Below, in pieces: positions 12,975 to 19,395 of a DNA stretch of 19,395 nt. The position numbers were made by a program, and so were the translations under genes. The DNA lies in assembly GCA_964346955.1 (NCBI GenBank), contig CAYFWT010000002.1, forward strand, positions 1 through 19,395, written 5' to 3'. The notes under the pieces are model-generated. The model was not told the DNA's origin. It did no database searches and worked only from the letters and a program-made list of their open reading frames with translations. Positions within the stretch are counted from its first letter, which is position 1; each line of letters starts with the position of its first letter. This stretch comes from CAYFWT01 sp964346955. GTDB lineage: Bacteria; Patescibacteriota; Minisyncoccia; Portnoybacterales; UBA2143.

Positions 12975-14279
12975 TTATTCAAAATATTGTTGCTGGAAAT
13001 TGTTGGCCAAGCTGATAACATAATCCGTCACTTTGCTATAGACCCACCTTCTCCAGCGACTGCCACCCAAATATTTAGCGTAAGCATGCCGTTCGCCTAT
13101 TTCGGTCCGCTGACTAGCTCCTCCGTCAGCTAACTTGATAGCGGCTGCCGTAAAGGCATCCAGATGATCCCAAGGGTTAGGTGGATTATGACCAGTTAAG
13201 CCAGCCACTCTATCTCGATAAGCTAACCAGGTAGTGGGCATGAATTGGGCTACGCCCATAGCTCCGCCACAACCATACCAGGGCTCGGCAGAAACTGGTT
13301 GTAGGTCTGGATCTAGTCCTAACTCCTGACATATCTGAAGGAAGGCATTCTTCTCTCTCTCTGCCCTAGTAATATAACCTAACCTCCGATAACACTGATA
13401 CATGTCTTGCTGCCAATTACCTCGGCCGACATTTAAACCAAGCCGAGACTCTGCTTCTAAAACTCCCAAGAGAAAAGCTGGCCTAATGCCGGTCTTGGTA
13501 GCAGCAAAAATAGCATGCGCAATAGCCTCTTCTAAAGTTAAGCCATATTTTTCTAGCAAGGAAAGCTGTTCTTTAATGAAAGCAATCTCTTTTTCAGCCC
13601 CTTTAATCAACTGTTGATAGAGTCTCTCTTGCCCTTTAGTGGTGGCCAGCAGATCTTCTTTCTGATCTTGTCTTCTTTCAACGGCTCTACTTTGAATTAA
13701 CTGCAGGGACTTTAAGCGATACTGCTCTTCTAGTTCATCTTCTAAATCTTCTTTTTGTTCTTCTAATTCTTTTTTAAATGCCTGAATAGCTCCTAAAATA
13801 GTTTGAATTTCTCTCTGAACTTTTTCTAAAGCATTAAGCTGGTCAAAAAAATCTGAGAATTTCTCGTTTTTTAAAATAACCTCCAAAAGGGTTTCCTGAT
13901 CATATCGCTCGACTATCCGAATATACTCAGCCAAAAGGTCTTTCTTCTGGTCTATTCTTTCCTCTAGACCACTTATTGCCTCGTCTATTTCTTGAATATT
14001 TAAAGTACCTTTTTGAATAGTTAAATCTATCTGATTTATTTCTAATCTAATCTTTCTAATTTGGTCTTCTAAAATCTGAATCTCATTGCTAAGAGTCCTC
14101 GCCTTACTCTGATTCTCGACAATCCTATTATGATACTGATTAATCTCTTCTTGTTTTTGTCTAATCTGGTTTTCTAAATCTTGCCGCAGCTCATCAAGGT
14201 CAGCCGCCCCAAAGGTAGCTGGGACAACTAAAAAAATTATTAATAAAATTATTATTAAGCGATAAAAGAAGGAAGACAT
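12975..14279 (-). CDS. Secreted coiled-coil lytic transglycosylase
   Basis: The 434-aa product starts at ATG 14279, which gives a clear signal peptide (MSSFFYRLIIILLIIFLVVP, then ATFGA). A longer frame from 14414 would add a basic extension overlapping the bL25 gene. Residues 28-240 are a long coiled coil with EnvC/CwlO-like heptads (LRQDLENQIRQKQEEINQ and similar). Residues 246-434 are a lytic murein transglycosylase of the SLT_2/MltB kind: catalytic Glu277 in LEAESRLG, then GGAMGVAQFMPTTW (338-351), NPWDHLDAFTAAA and a final YAKYLGG. It should cleave peptidoglycan glycan strands outside the membrane. Joining the coiled coil to the enzyme in one chain suggests self-regulated septal or cell-separation activity. 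It follows bL25 by 28 nt with no Shine-Dalgarno sequence. Confidence 0.85.
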   Translation of the reverse strand: MSSFFYRLIIILLIIFLVVPATFGAADLDELRQDLENQIRQKQEEINQYHNRIVENQSKARTLSNEIQILEDQIRKIRLEINQIDLTIQKGTLNIQEIDEAISGLEERIDQKKDLLAEYIRIVERYDQETLLEVILKNEKFSDFFDQLNALEKVQREIQTILGAIQAFKKELEEQKEDLEDELEEQYRLKSLQLIQSRAVERRQDQKEDLLATTKGQERLYQQLIKGAEKEIAFIKEQLSLLEKYGLTLEEAIAHAIFAATKTGIRPAFLLGVLEAESRLGLNVGRGNWQQDMYQCYRRLGYITRAEREKNAFLQICQELGLDPDLQPVSAEPWYGCGGAMGVAQFMPTTWLAYRDRVAGLTGHNPPNPWDHLDAFTAAAIKLADGGASQRTEIGERHAYAKYLGGSRWRRWVYSKVTDYVISLANNFQQQYFE

Positions 14280-14307
14280 TTTGATAATTTGATTGAGTAA
14301 CAGTTGA

Positions 14308-15048
14308 CTACTCTTCTTTTTTATCTTCGGGTGGGGTTTCAGCTTCTTGAGGTGCTTCTTCCGCTTCTTCTGGTTCCTTTTTGGCCTCAACCTCAACCTC
14401 CTCCACTTCCTCAACAGGAGCTTCCTCTAATTCTGCCAATTCTTCTTTAGTCCGCGGTGGGATTACTGAGGCAACTACCTCCTCTGGTTCAGCCATTATT
14501 TTAACTTTCTCTGAGATAGTTAAGTCCTTAATGTAAATATTATCATCAAAAGTCTTTAAAGGAGAAATATCTACTTGAATTTCAGGAGGTAAATCTTGAG
14601 GCAAAGCTTCCACTTCAAGATGTTGGAGATTTTTAATTAAAACTCCACTTTCTCTCTCTACGGCTGATGAGGAGCCAACAAAAACCAAAGGCACCTCTGC
14701 CCTAATGGCTTCGTCCAGCTTAACTTGATGGAAATCTATATGAATAATTTTATCACTAACTGGATCTCTGGCTACCTCCTGAATTAAAACCATCCTTTCT
14801 TTTCTGCCAGAGGCAGATCCGCCTTTGGCGGACTTCGTTTCCTTTTCCTGGCCAGCTTCTATCTTTAATCCAATAAGAGTACTTTCTCCAGCTTCCTGAT
14901 ATATTTTTTCAAAATCTTTAGCTTTGACCAAAAGAGATACATTCTTAACTTTGTGGCCATATAAAATAGCCGGAATAAAACCTTGTTTCCGGATTTGCTT
15001 ATTTTTATGGCCAGTTTTTTGGCGTAAGCTAGCTGATAATTTTAGCAT
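14308..15048 (-). CDS. rplY: Ribosomal protein bL25 (CTC-type)
   Basis: The 246-aa protein has the N-terminal 5S rRNA-binding domain (about 4-108: KQGFIPAILYGH, GESTLIGLKI, VLIQEVARDPVSDKIIHIDFHQV) and the C-terminal TL5/CTC beta domain (115-215: VPLVFVGSS, GVLIKNLQHLEVEALPQDLP, with a D-x-S-x-L block). A highly acidic tail (rich in EE, P and A) follows. Residues 73-83 (SAKGGSASGRK) lie between the two N-domain beta strands and come from a 30-bp double-hairpin repeat; family members have only a short turn here. The promoter at 15060-15088 places its -10 only 12 nt before ATG 15048, so the leader is about 5 nt. The transglycosylase gene follows in the same direction. Confidence 0.9.
   Translation of the reverse strand: MLKLSASLRQKTGHKNKQIRKQGFIPAILYGHKVKNVSLLVKAKDFEKIYQEAGESTLIGLKIEAGQEKETKSAKGGSASGRKERMVLIQEVARDPVSDKIIHIDFHQVKLDEAIRAEVPLVFVGSSSAVERESGVLIKNLQHLEVEALPQDLPPEIQVDISPLKTFDDNIYIKDLTISEKVKIMAEPEEVVASVIPPRTKEELAELEEAPVEEVEEVEVEAKKEPEEAEEAPQEAETPPEDKKEE
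14803..14832 (-). repeat. In-frame 30-bp double-hairpin repeat inside rplY
   Basis: Read on the minus strand, hairpins TCCGCC-AAA-GGCGGA and TCTGCC-TCT-GGCAGA abut each other. They encode SAKGGSASGR. Compared with the rnj copy, the second hairpin is identical and the first has compensatory C-G to T-A changes. Confidence 0.82.
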
Positions 15049-15059
15049 ATTTCTTCTCT

Positions 15060-15088
15060 ATTCTAATTAAAAAACCCCCTTGGGTCAA
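15060..15088 (-). promoter_or_regulatory. Promoter of rplY with near-zero leader
   Basis: TTGACC (15088-15083), a 17-bp spacer and TAGAAT (15065-15060) lie on the minus strand. The expected start near 15053 leaves about 5 nt before ATG 15048. Confidence 0.7.
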
Positions 15089-15127
15089 GATGGTCGCTAA
15101 GCTGATATGGAAGCTAGAAATAACTTT

Positions 15128-15340
15128 TTATCTCTCAACCCCAATCGCCTCAACTGGACAAATATCAGCCCCTTCCTGAGCACAGCCAATATCCTCTACT
15201 AACATTTCCTCTCTCTCCTCGCCTGGCTCAGCCCCCTTAAGATGAGTTTTGCTATTATCGCCTATTTCAAAAAAATCAGGACAAACAGCGACGCAACTGC
15301 CGCAGCCAATACATTTTTCTTTATCGATAGTGATTCTCAT
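15128..15340 (-). CDS. Single-cluster [4Fe-4S] ferredoxin
   Basis: The 70-aa protein is a small ferredoxin. CIGCGSC supplies Cys10, Cys13 and Cys16, and Cys61 in ICPVEAI supplies the fourth ligand of one [4Fe-4S] cluster. Cys20 (AVCPDFFEIGD) and Cys53 (GCAQEGADIC) sit where some monocluster ferredoxins, such as those of Thermotoga and Pyrococcus, form a disulfide. It carries low-potential electrons in the cytoplasm; the partner oxidoreductase is not in this window. The start codon follows the aldolase stop with no gap (TAA then ATG), so the two genes are translationally coupled. No Shine-Dalgarno sequence is visible. Confidence 0.9.
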   Translation of the reverse strand: MRITIDKEKCIGCGSCVAVCPDFFEIGDNSKTHLKGAEPGEEREEMLVEDIGCAQEGADICPVEAIGVER

Positions 15341-16087
15341 TTATTTGAAGATAATTTCTTTAATCTTCTGAGTAATCTCTAAAGGGTTTTCCTTTTGCCA
15401 AACATTACGACCAACTGCTGTACCTATTGCTCCGGCAGCCATAATATTTCTAATCACTTCTAAAAACTTATCATCAGCCACCTTGGGCCCGCCAGACAAA
15501 ACTACTTTTGTTTTACCAGCTGCTTTAACCGCTTGAGCAAAGCATTCCCTTGAACCACAATATTTTATCTTAACAATATCAGCTCCTAATTCCAAACCGA
15601 CTCGAGCAGCGTAAGCAACAATCTCTGGCGAGCTATCATCTTTAATTGCTTTGCCTCGAGGATACATCCAGCCAATAACCGCTAAATTATGCTGTTCAGC
15701 CTCCTGCTCAATTTTACCAAATTCTTTTAACATCACCGCTTCGTGCTCACTGCCCAAATAGACAGCATAGCCAACCGCCGCCGCCCCTAATTCAGCAGCT
15801 TCGGCTACTGAACAAACTTGAGTGGAGAGTGGTTCGCCGCCAACCAATTTGGTTTTGCCATTCAATTTTACTATCAGGGGAATTTTATCTCGGTAATCTG
15901 GATAGTATTTTTCGGCTATTCCTTTCTGCAAAATAATGGCATTATAGCCACCACGGACAGCCACATCTAAAATATAGTTCGGGTCAATACTCTCGCCTTT
16001 TAAATTAACTGGCCCATGCTCAATCCCATGGTCATAAGCCAGATAAATCGCTTTACCATTGGTGGTAATTTTTGATAAATCGACCAT
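15341..16087 (-). CDS. DhnA-type class I fructose-bisphosphate aldolase
   Basis: The 248-aa (beta/alpha)8 enzyme belongs to the archaeal/DhnA (FBA class IA) aldolases, which cleave fructose 1,6-bisphosphate through a Schiff base. Family marks are AIYLAYDHGIEHGP at the start, PLIVKLNG, DIVKIKYCGS with the Schiff-base lysine (Lys173 or Lys175), and the phosphate-binding VVLSGGPK (195-202) and IGTAVGRNVWQ (221-231). I chose ATG 16087 (MVDLSKITT). An in-frame ATG 12 nt upstream at 16099 lies inside the MITE-like element, whose end stops 7 nt before ATG 16087. Ferredoxin follows directly. A related DhnA enzyme acting on another keto-phosphate is possible but less likely, as GPI and transketolase genes are present. 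Confidence 0.85.
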   Translation of the reverse strand: MVDLSKITTNGKAIYLAYDHGIEHGPVNLKGESIDPNYILDVAVRGGYNAIILQKGIAEKYYPDYRDKIPLIVKLNGKTKLVGGEPLSTQVCSVAEAAELGAAAVGYAVYLGSEHEAVMLKEFGKIEQEAEQHNLAVIGWMYPRGKAIKDDSSPEIVAYAARVGLELGADIVKIKYCGSRECFAQAVKAAGKTKVVLSGGPKVADDKFLEVIRNIMAAGAIGTAVGRNVWQKENPLEITQKIKEIIFK

Positions 16088-16094
16088 AATTAAT

Positions 16095-16166
16095 GTCATC
16101 CTGAGCGATAGCGAAGGATCCTGCGGTATTCGCTCGGGATTCTTCAGGCTTCGTCCTCAGAATGAC
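16095..16166. mobile_element. MITE-like element, 72-bp copy
   Basis: The termini GTCATCCTGA (16095-16104) and TCAGAATGAC (16157-16166) are inverted repeats (9 of 10). The interior GAGCGATAGCGAAGGATC and CGGGATTCTTC resembles the second copy at 18956-19044. It fills the whole gap between the 424-aa gene, whose stop codon and last two to three codons it supplies, and the aldolase gene. Confidence 0.75.
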
Positions 16167-17431
16167 AAAGAAAAGTATCCTTTAGCTAAATTCTCCATCA
16201 GCAATTTATCCATGGTCCCCTCTCCCATATATTCAATAAATAGTTTATTCCACAAAGCCTCTTGCTGATGATAAAGATATTTTGATTCAAAGCCCCTCTC
16301 CTGGAGCAAAGAAATACCGCTGTCAAATAAATCAAAGCTTATTAAGGTTTCTTCTTTGGAATCGCTGGAGGGGAAATATTCTCCAACCACGTCTAACCCT
16401 TGCCAAAAATTTAATCCTAAATTAGGAAAACGCTGAGCAAATTTATTAATGGCTAAAGCAACTTGAGTGTAATGCCAGGCTTCTGGACTAACATGAGGCT
16501 CAGCCAGGCGAGGATCATTAGGATTGTCTTTAGCTAAATATTTGGAGACAATCCGCCAACTGGCTTTCCGGTGGTCAGGGAGAGGTTTGTCAGTTACTTT
16601 CACCCTCAAGGCATTAACCATTTTTTTAGCAAAATTCGGGTCTTGGCTATACTTTTCAAAAAGTTGGGAATGCCAATCAACTTCATAAGTATAATGGAGG
16701 GTCATAAAGAAAAAATAAAGGGTTTCGCCAGGATTCTCTTTAGCTATTGGAATAACAAAGACAATCCCTAATTCTTTTAAGTGGCTCATATGATGAAGTT
16801 TCTTGCCCATAAATTTCTGACCAATAGCCTGCCATCTTTCTGGTAAAACCATTACTTTAATCCCTCTCTCTTCAAAATCTTCTTTTTTTAAATCAAGATA
16901 AGGTTTAAAGAAAACATTGTTGAGCCAATCACTGTCCTCGGCAAAGCGAAGGGCGCAAAAAATTTCAAAGGGGTCTTCTTTTTCCAGCATTTTATCGATA
17001 TCGTTTCCATAGCCTAAGCTGGTCAAAATATTCTTAGGAGGACTAAGCCTAAGGAGCTCTTTAATTTTATCTTCTTTAAGATAAAAACCAGCCAAATCAC
17101 CAGTTAACTCCTTAGTAGCATTAATCAGACTCCGACAACCAGCCGTGGTGGAAAAATCTGGCCGATGGAAATGCTCAAAGAGTGCCACGTCATCATCTTT
17201 CACTTTTTTAATTAAAGCATCATAAACTTTTTCTGCTTTAGCCTCAAGAAAGCCTTTTTTCACACCAAATCCTAAATCAACTAAACTTTGTCTAACCTTA
17301 TGCTCGTTTTCTCGAATAATTTTCTCGATGACACCTTCTTTCCCGCTAATTTTTGGCATCTTCTTTTCTAATTCCAAAATAACCTTCTCGGAAGTCCGCA
17401 ATAATTTAGCTAATTTAGTCGCTGGCTTCAT
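16157..17431 (-). CDS. Conserved-looking 424-aa protein of unknown function
   Basis: This is a soluble, mostly helical 424-aa protein with no signal peptide or TM segment. It starts with a charged helix (KLAKLLRTSEKVILELEKKM). Distinct blocks include VALFEHFHRPDFSTTAGCRS, YFFFMTLHYTYEVDW, DPRLAEPHVSPEAWHYTQVA and YLYHQQEALWNKLFIEYMGEG, rich in His and aromatic residues, which might form a metal or ligand site. I do not recognise the family and assign no function. The final residues FSLSF and the stop are read from the end of the MITE-like element, so the native C-terminus may have been slightly changed. There is no Shine-Dalgarno sequence, but TTGTTT-N18-TTATAA stands just upstream, so a short-leader promoter is possible. 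It lies 17 nt after the pseudopilin gene. Confidence 0.75.
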   Translation of the reverse strand: MKPATKLAKLLRTSEKVILELEKKMPKISGKEGVIEKIIRENEHKVRQSLVDLGFGVKKGFLEAKAEKVYDALIKKVKDDDVALFEHFHRPDFSTTAGCRSLINATKELTGDLAGFYLKEDKIKELLRLSPPKNILTSLGYGNDIDKMLEKEDPFEIFCALRFAEDSDWLNNVFFKPYLDLKKEDFEERGIKVMVLPERWQAIGQKFMGKKLHHMSHLKELGIVFVIPIAKENPGETLYFFFMTLHYTYEVDWHSQLFEKYSQDPNFAKKMVNALRVKVTDKPLPDHRKASWRIVSKYLAKDNPNDPRLAEPHVSPEAWHYTQVALAINKFAQRFPNLGLNFWQGLDVVGEYFPSSDSKEETLISFDLFDSGISLLQERGFESKYLYHQQEALWNKLFIEYMGEGTMDKLLMENLAKGYFSLSF

Positions 17432-17448
17432 ATGAAATAATTTATAAG

Positions 17449-17958
17449 TTATGGGGCCGGATAAAAAACAACATTATAATCAGCCCTATTCTGATTCATA
17501 TCACCACCACTACAGGTATCTTTCCTTAAATCATAAGCACTGGTCTCTGCTCTATTAAACGATAAAACTGCGCCTGTCGCTCCTGCACAATTACAGCTGC
17601 CCATGGGATTGTCAGTACAATGTCGAGGATCGTAAGCATAATAATAAGTAGTGCCGTCGTGAATCGGATCGCCTGGTACTGAAGTCATATAAGGAGCGAG
17701 AGCATTCTCAAAAGCCCCACCATCACCGACAAATTCCCCACTATTAGATATTCCATCAGCACTACCAGGATAACGGCCATTATTATCATAGAAAAATTCT
17801 AAAGCAAGAATTATTTGGTCCATCTCTGACAATCTTTCTGTATCTCTTGCTTTTTTTCTTGCCTGATTTAAACTCATCAAAATAAGACTAGCCAACAGAG
17901 CAATAAAAATGATGACGACAAGTAGTTCAACGAGGACAAAGCCTCTTTGCTTGGACAT
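17449..17958 (-). CDS. Type IV pilin / pseudopilin
   Basis: The 169-aa protein, starting at ATG 17958, has a class III prepilin signal: MSKQRG followed by FVLVELLVVIIF, with cleavage between Gly and Phe and the conserved Glu at +5. The hydrophobic alpha1 helix runs on to LNQARKKARDTERLSEM, and the C-terminal globular domain has the pseudopilin pattern ILALEFFYDNNGRYP. It carries several Cys residues (HCTDNPMGSCNC, DTCSGG), probably in disulfides. It is processed by PilD and assembled into a type IV pilus or related filament. The open frame extends to 18009, but that extension overlaps the PfkB gene and would put the signal too far inside. The ATG is 2 nt after the PfkB stop. Confidence 0.88.
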   Translation of the reverse strand: MSKQRGFVLVELLVVIIFIALLASLILMSLNQARKKARDTERLSEMDQIILALEFFYDNNGRYPGSADGISNSGEFVGDGGAFENALAPYMTSVPGDPIHDGTTYYYAYDPRHCTDNPMGSCNCAGATGAVLSFNRAETSAYDLRKDTCSGGDMNQNRADYNVVFYPAP

Positions 17959-17960
17959 AT

Positions 17961-18947
17961 TTAAGATATTTTCTTTTTTGAAACTTCTACTTTTTCCCAA
18001 GGACCCCACTGGTCTTTTTTCAAAAGTCCCTTAGTGGCTCCTAACTCTTGTAAAACCGCCGTGGCGTTAGCCGTGGCCAATTGAATGGCATGAGCAATAT
18101 CTTCTTTGGCAATGTAACCAGCCACAAAAGTAGAGCCAAAAGCATCACCAGCCCCAGTTCGGTCAACTAAACCAGATTCGGGAATGCCAGCCGAATATAA
18201 GTCTTTACCATCAGAAACTGTTACTCCTTTTGGCCCTTTAGTCATGGCGACAATACCTTCTACCCACTCGTCTAATTTTTGGAAAATTTCTTTTTCTTTT
18301 TTAAAATCTAAGCCAGTTAATCTGGCGGCCTCTTCCTGATTAACAATCAAAATATCTATTTTATTTAATAACTTCCTTAAGGTCTCTAAATCTTTTTCTA
18401 ATTGAGTCTTACCTGGATTAACCGCTATTTTAATCTTATTTTGGGAAGCAAAATTAATAATTGGTTCAAAAACTTTGTAGCTCTCTCCAGACAAGGGAGC
18501 CACATAAAACCATTTTGTTTTAATATTTTCAAAAGGGATATCTTCTTTAGTTAATTGATGGCAAGCCCCTAACTTCTCTAAGATGCTTCGGCCCACCTCA
18601 GGCAAAGAAATAATCACTGAAAAAGCCGTCGGCCACTTATCTACTTCTTTTAATAATTCCAAAGAAACCCCTTGACTAGTTAATTCATCCTTAACCCCCT
18701 GGCCAGGATAGTCTTTACCAATTTGCCCCAGATAAGCCACTTTAAGTCCCTGTCGAGCAAAAGTTACTGCCGTATTAGTCCCACAGCCACCCATAGCAAA
18801 AAACACACTATCCATGTGCATTTTTGAGCCCAAAGGAACACAGAGTCCTTTTTTGGTGATAAATTTTTCACTCTCAACTACCTTTAGCTTGCGGCTACTC
18901 ATAAAAACATCCAGAGTCGCCGAGCCGAAGGTGATGATATCGTACAT
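17961..18947 (-). CDS. PfkB-family carbohydrate kinase
   Basis: The 328-aa protein has the ribokinase fold. The N-terminal MYDIITFGSATLDVF and GGCGTNTAVTFARQG (53-67) bind the sugar, NQEE (203-206) matches the N-x-x-E Mg/phosphate motif, and the C-terminal VDRTGAGDAFGSTFVAGY (261-278) is PfkB signature 2 with catalytic Asp268. Known members phosphorylate ribose, fructose, adenosine and similar substrates with ATP. Which one applies here cannot be read from sequence, but with transketolase and aldolase genes near it a sugar or nucleoside from salvage is plausible. A MITE-like element ends 8 nt before ATG 18947, so any native leader has been replaced; there is no clear Shine-Dalgarno sequence. 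Confidence 0.87.
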   Translation of the reverse strand: MYDIITFGSATLDVFMSSRKLKVVESEKFITKKGLCVPLGSKMHMDSVFFAMGGCGTNTAVTFARQGLKVAYLGQIGKDYPGQGVKDELTSQGVSLELLKEVDKWPTAFSVIISLPEVGRSILEKLGACHQLTKEDIPFENIKTKWFYVAPLSGESYKVFEPIINFASQNKIKIAVNPGKTQLEKDLETLRKLLNKIDILIVNQEEAARLTGLDFKKEKEIFQKLDEWVEGIVAMTKGPKGVTVSDGKDLYSAGIPESGLVDRTGAGDAFGSTFVAGYIAKEDIAHAIQLATANATAVLQELGATKGLLKKDQWGPWEKVEVSKKKIS

Positions 18948-18955
18948 AGCATCTT

Positions 18956-19044
18956 GTCATTCTGAGCGTTAGCGAAGAATCCCGTGGAAAATAGCTTTTG
19001 TCTCGGGATTCTTCGGTCGCCCTAACGGGCTCCTTCAGAATGAC
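18956..19044. mobile_element. MITE-like element, 89-bp copy
   Basis: The perfect 10-bp terminal inverted repeats are GTCATTCTGA (18956-18965) and TCAGAATGAC (19035-19044). Inside, GAAGAATCCCG and CGGGATTCTTC form an 11-bp inverted repeat. It lies between the stop of the small coiled-coil gene (19050) and the start of the PfkB kinase gene (18947). It has no coding capacity. Confidence 0.82.
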
Positions 19045-19049
19045 ATCTT

Positions 19050-19304
19050 TTATCCAATAAATTTGAGAGCAGGAGTTTCTGCGGGACTACTTGCTTTTAA
19101 ATCTTCAATCTTTTCCTTAAATTTATCAATCAGGTGCAATAGATTTTCTATCTGGGTTGTCTGACCTTGAAGCTCTTCTCTGACTTGGAAATACTGACAA
19201 GCAAAAATACCTAAACCAGCTAAAGCCCCTGCTAAAATGACTATTAGAATAAAGAGCCAATTAGTCTTACGAGGTGTTCGGTTAGACTGATTTTGTTGGG
19301 CCAT
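19050..19304 (-). CDS. Small membrane protein with coiled coil
   Basis: The 84-aa protein has a polar N-terminus (MAQQNQSNRTPRKTN), one TM helix at about 16-36 (LFILIVILAGALAGLGIFAC) and a coiled-coil segment (40-70, REELQGQTTQIENLLHLID and KFKEKIEDLK). It is anchored with the coil probably outside the cell. The start codon follows the transketolase stop with no gap (TAA then ATG), so it is coupled to that gene. No family is recognised. A division-protein-like (FtsL/FtsB) size and layout is noted, but there is no sequence support for it. Confidence 0.65.
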   Translation of the reverse strand: MAQQNQSNRTPRKTNWLFILIVILAGALAGLGIFACQYFQVREELQGQTTQIENLLHLIDKFKEKIEDLKASSPAETPALKFIG

Positions 19305-19395
19305 TTATTTTTTCCGACTAATGACTTTTTTAACTGCTTCCTTAATATCTTCAGCTGATAAATGAAATTCTTTCATTAACTCCTCAGGCGCACCA
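19305..19395 (-). CDS. Transketolase, C-terminal end (partial)
   Basis: The last 29 codons of a gene entering from the right edge read GAPEELMKEFHLSAEDIKEA then VKKVISRKK before TAA. This is the typical end of the C-terminal half of transketolase (G-x-P-x-EL-x-x-x-x-x-L-x-A-x-x-I), which moves two-carbon units between sugar phosphates. Because many Patescibacteria split the enzyme into two genes, it may be the C-terminal subunit. Only the tail is seen, so a related thiamine-diphosphate enzyme such as DXS is possible but less likely. Confidence 0.7.
   Translation of the reverse strand, partial: GAPEELMKEFHLSAEDIKEAVKKVISRKK

Noticed and set aside
14280..14414. N-terminal extension of the transglycosylase from 14414
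   Set aside because: It overlaps the bL25 tail and would bury the clear signal peptide that starts at 14279.

Overview
The window looks like a chromosomal segment of a Patescibacteria / Candidate Phyla Radiation bacterium, most likely of the Parcubacteria group. This is inferred from gene content and I could run no search. The signs are a short, enzyme-poor set of genes for central carbon metabolism (archaeal-type cupin glucose-6-phosphate isomerase, DhnA-type class I aldolase, the C-terminal end of a transketolase, a PfkB-family kinase), a lone peptide-type substrate-binding protein beside secG, a pseudopilin, RNase J, several small membrane proteins of unknown function, moderate-to-low GC, and many small palindromic repeats between and inside genes.

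Layout. 1-1980: a partial signal-peptide/TM protein and two tandem paralogous single-TM proteins, all on the minus strand; the 3' end of the second paralog runs into a repeat. 1897-1980: two divergent near-consensus sigma70-type promoters. 2080-3417: a GH17 beta-1,3-glucanase-like lipoprotein broken by an in-frame TAA that has also lost its likely acid/base glutamate. 3503-5563 (minus): a SpoIIM-like membrane protein, a PlsC acyltransferase, a YjbQ/UPF0047 protein, then a terminator-ended structured RNA candidate. 5687-10935 (plus): a 48-aa basic protein, a four-TM holin-like protein, SecG, a substrate-binding protein, cupin GPI, tRNA-Leu(CAG), and RNase J, which starts 5 nt after the tRNA. 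11098-11862: a single-TM acidic protein with a LysM-like C-terminus. 11942-12835 (minus): two short transcription units, each with a perfect TTGACA-N17-TATAAT promoter. One encodes a 50-aa membrane protein. The other has a roughly 400-nt structured leader carrying a 19-codon micro-ORF ahead of a 34-aa ORF. 12975-19395 (minus): coiled-coil lytic transglycosylase, ribosomal protein bL25, ferredoxin, class I aldolase, a 424-aa unknown protein, pseudopilin, PfkB kinase, a small coiled-coil membrane protein and the end of transketolase.

Three repeat families are visible. (1) Palindromes built on GGGACAGTCCC lie at six intergenic or 3'-end sites. (2) Two MITE-like elements with GTCATTCTGA-type termini fill the gaps in front of the aldolase and PfkB kinase genes, ending 7-8 nt before each start codon. 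(3) A 30-bp double hairpin sits in frame, in the same reading frame, inside two unrelated essential-type genes (RNase J and bL25), giving the shared peptide AKGxSASGRK.

Start signals are mixed. Some genes have strong Shine-Dalgarno sequences; others have a promoter whose -10 box lies only 7-12 nt before the ATG, which predicts leaderless or nearly leaderless mRNA. The most unusual locus is 12086-12517. There the apical loop of the main hairpin carries CCUCCU, complementary to the AGGAGG ribosome binding site of the downstream 34-aa ORF.
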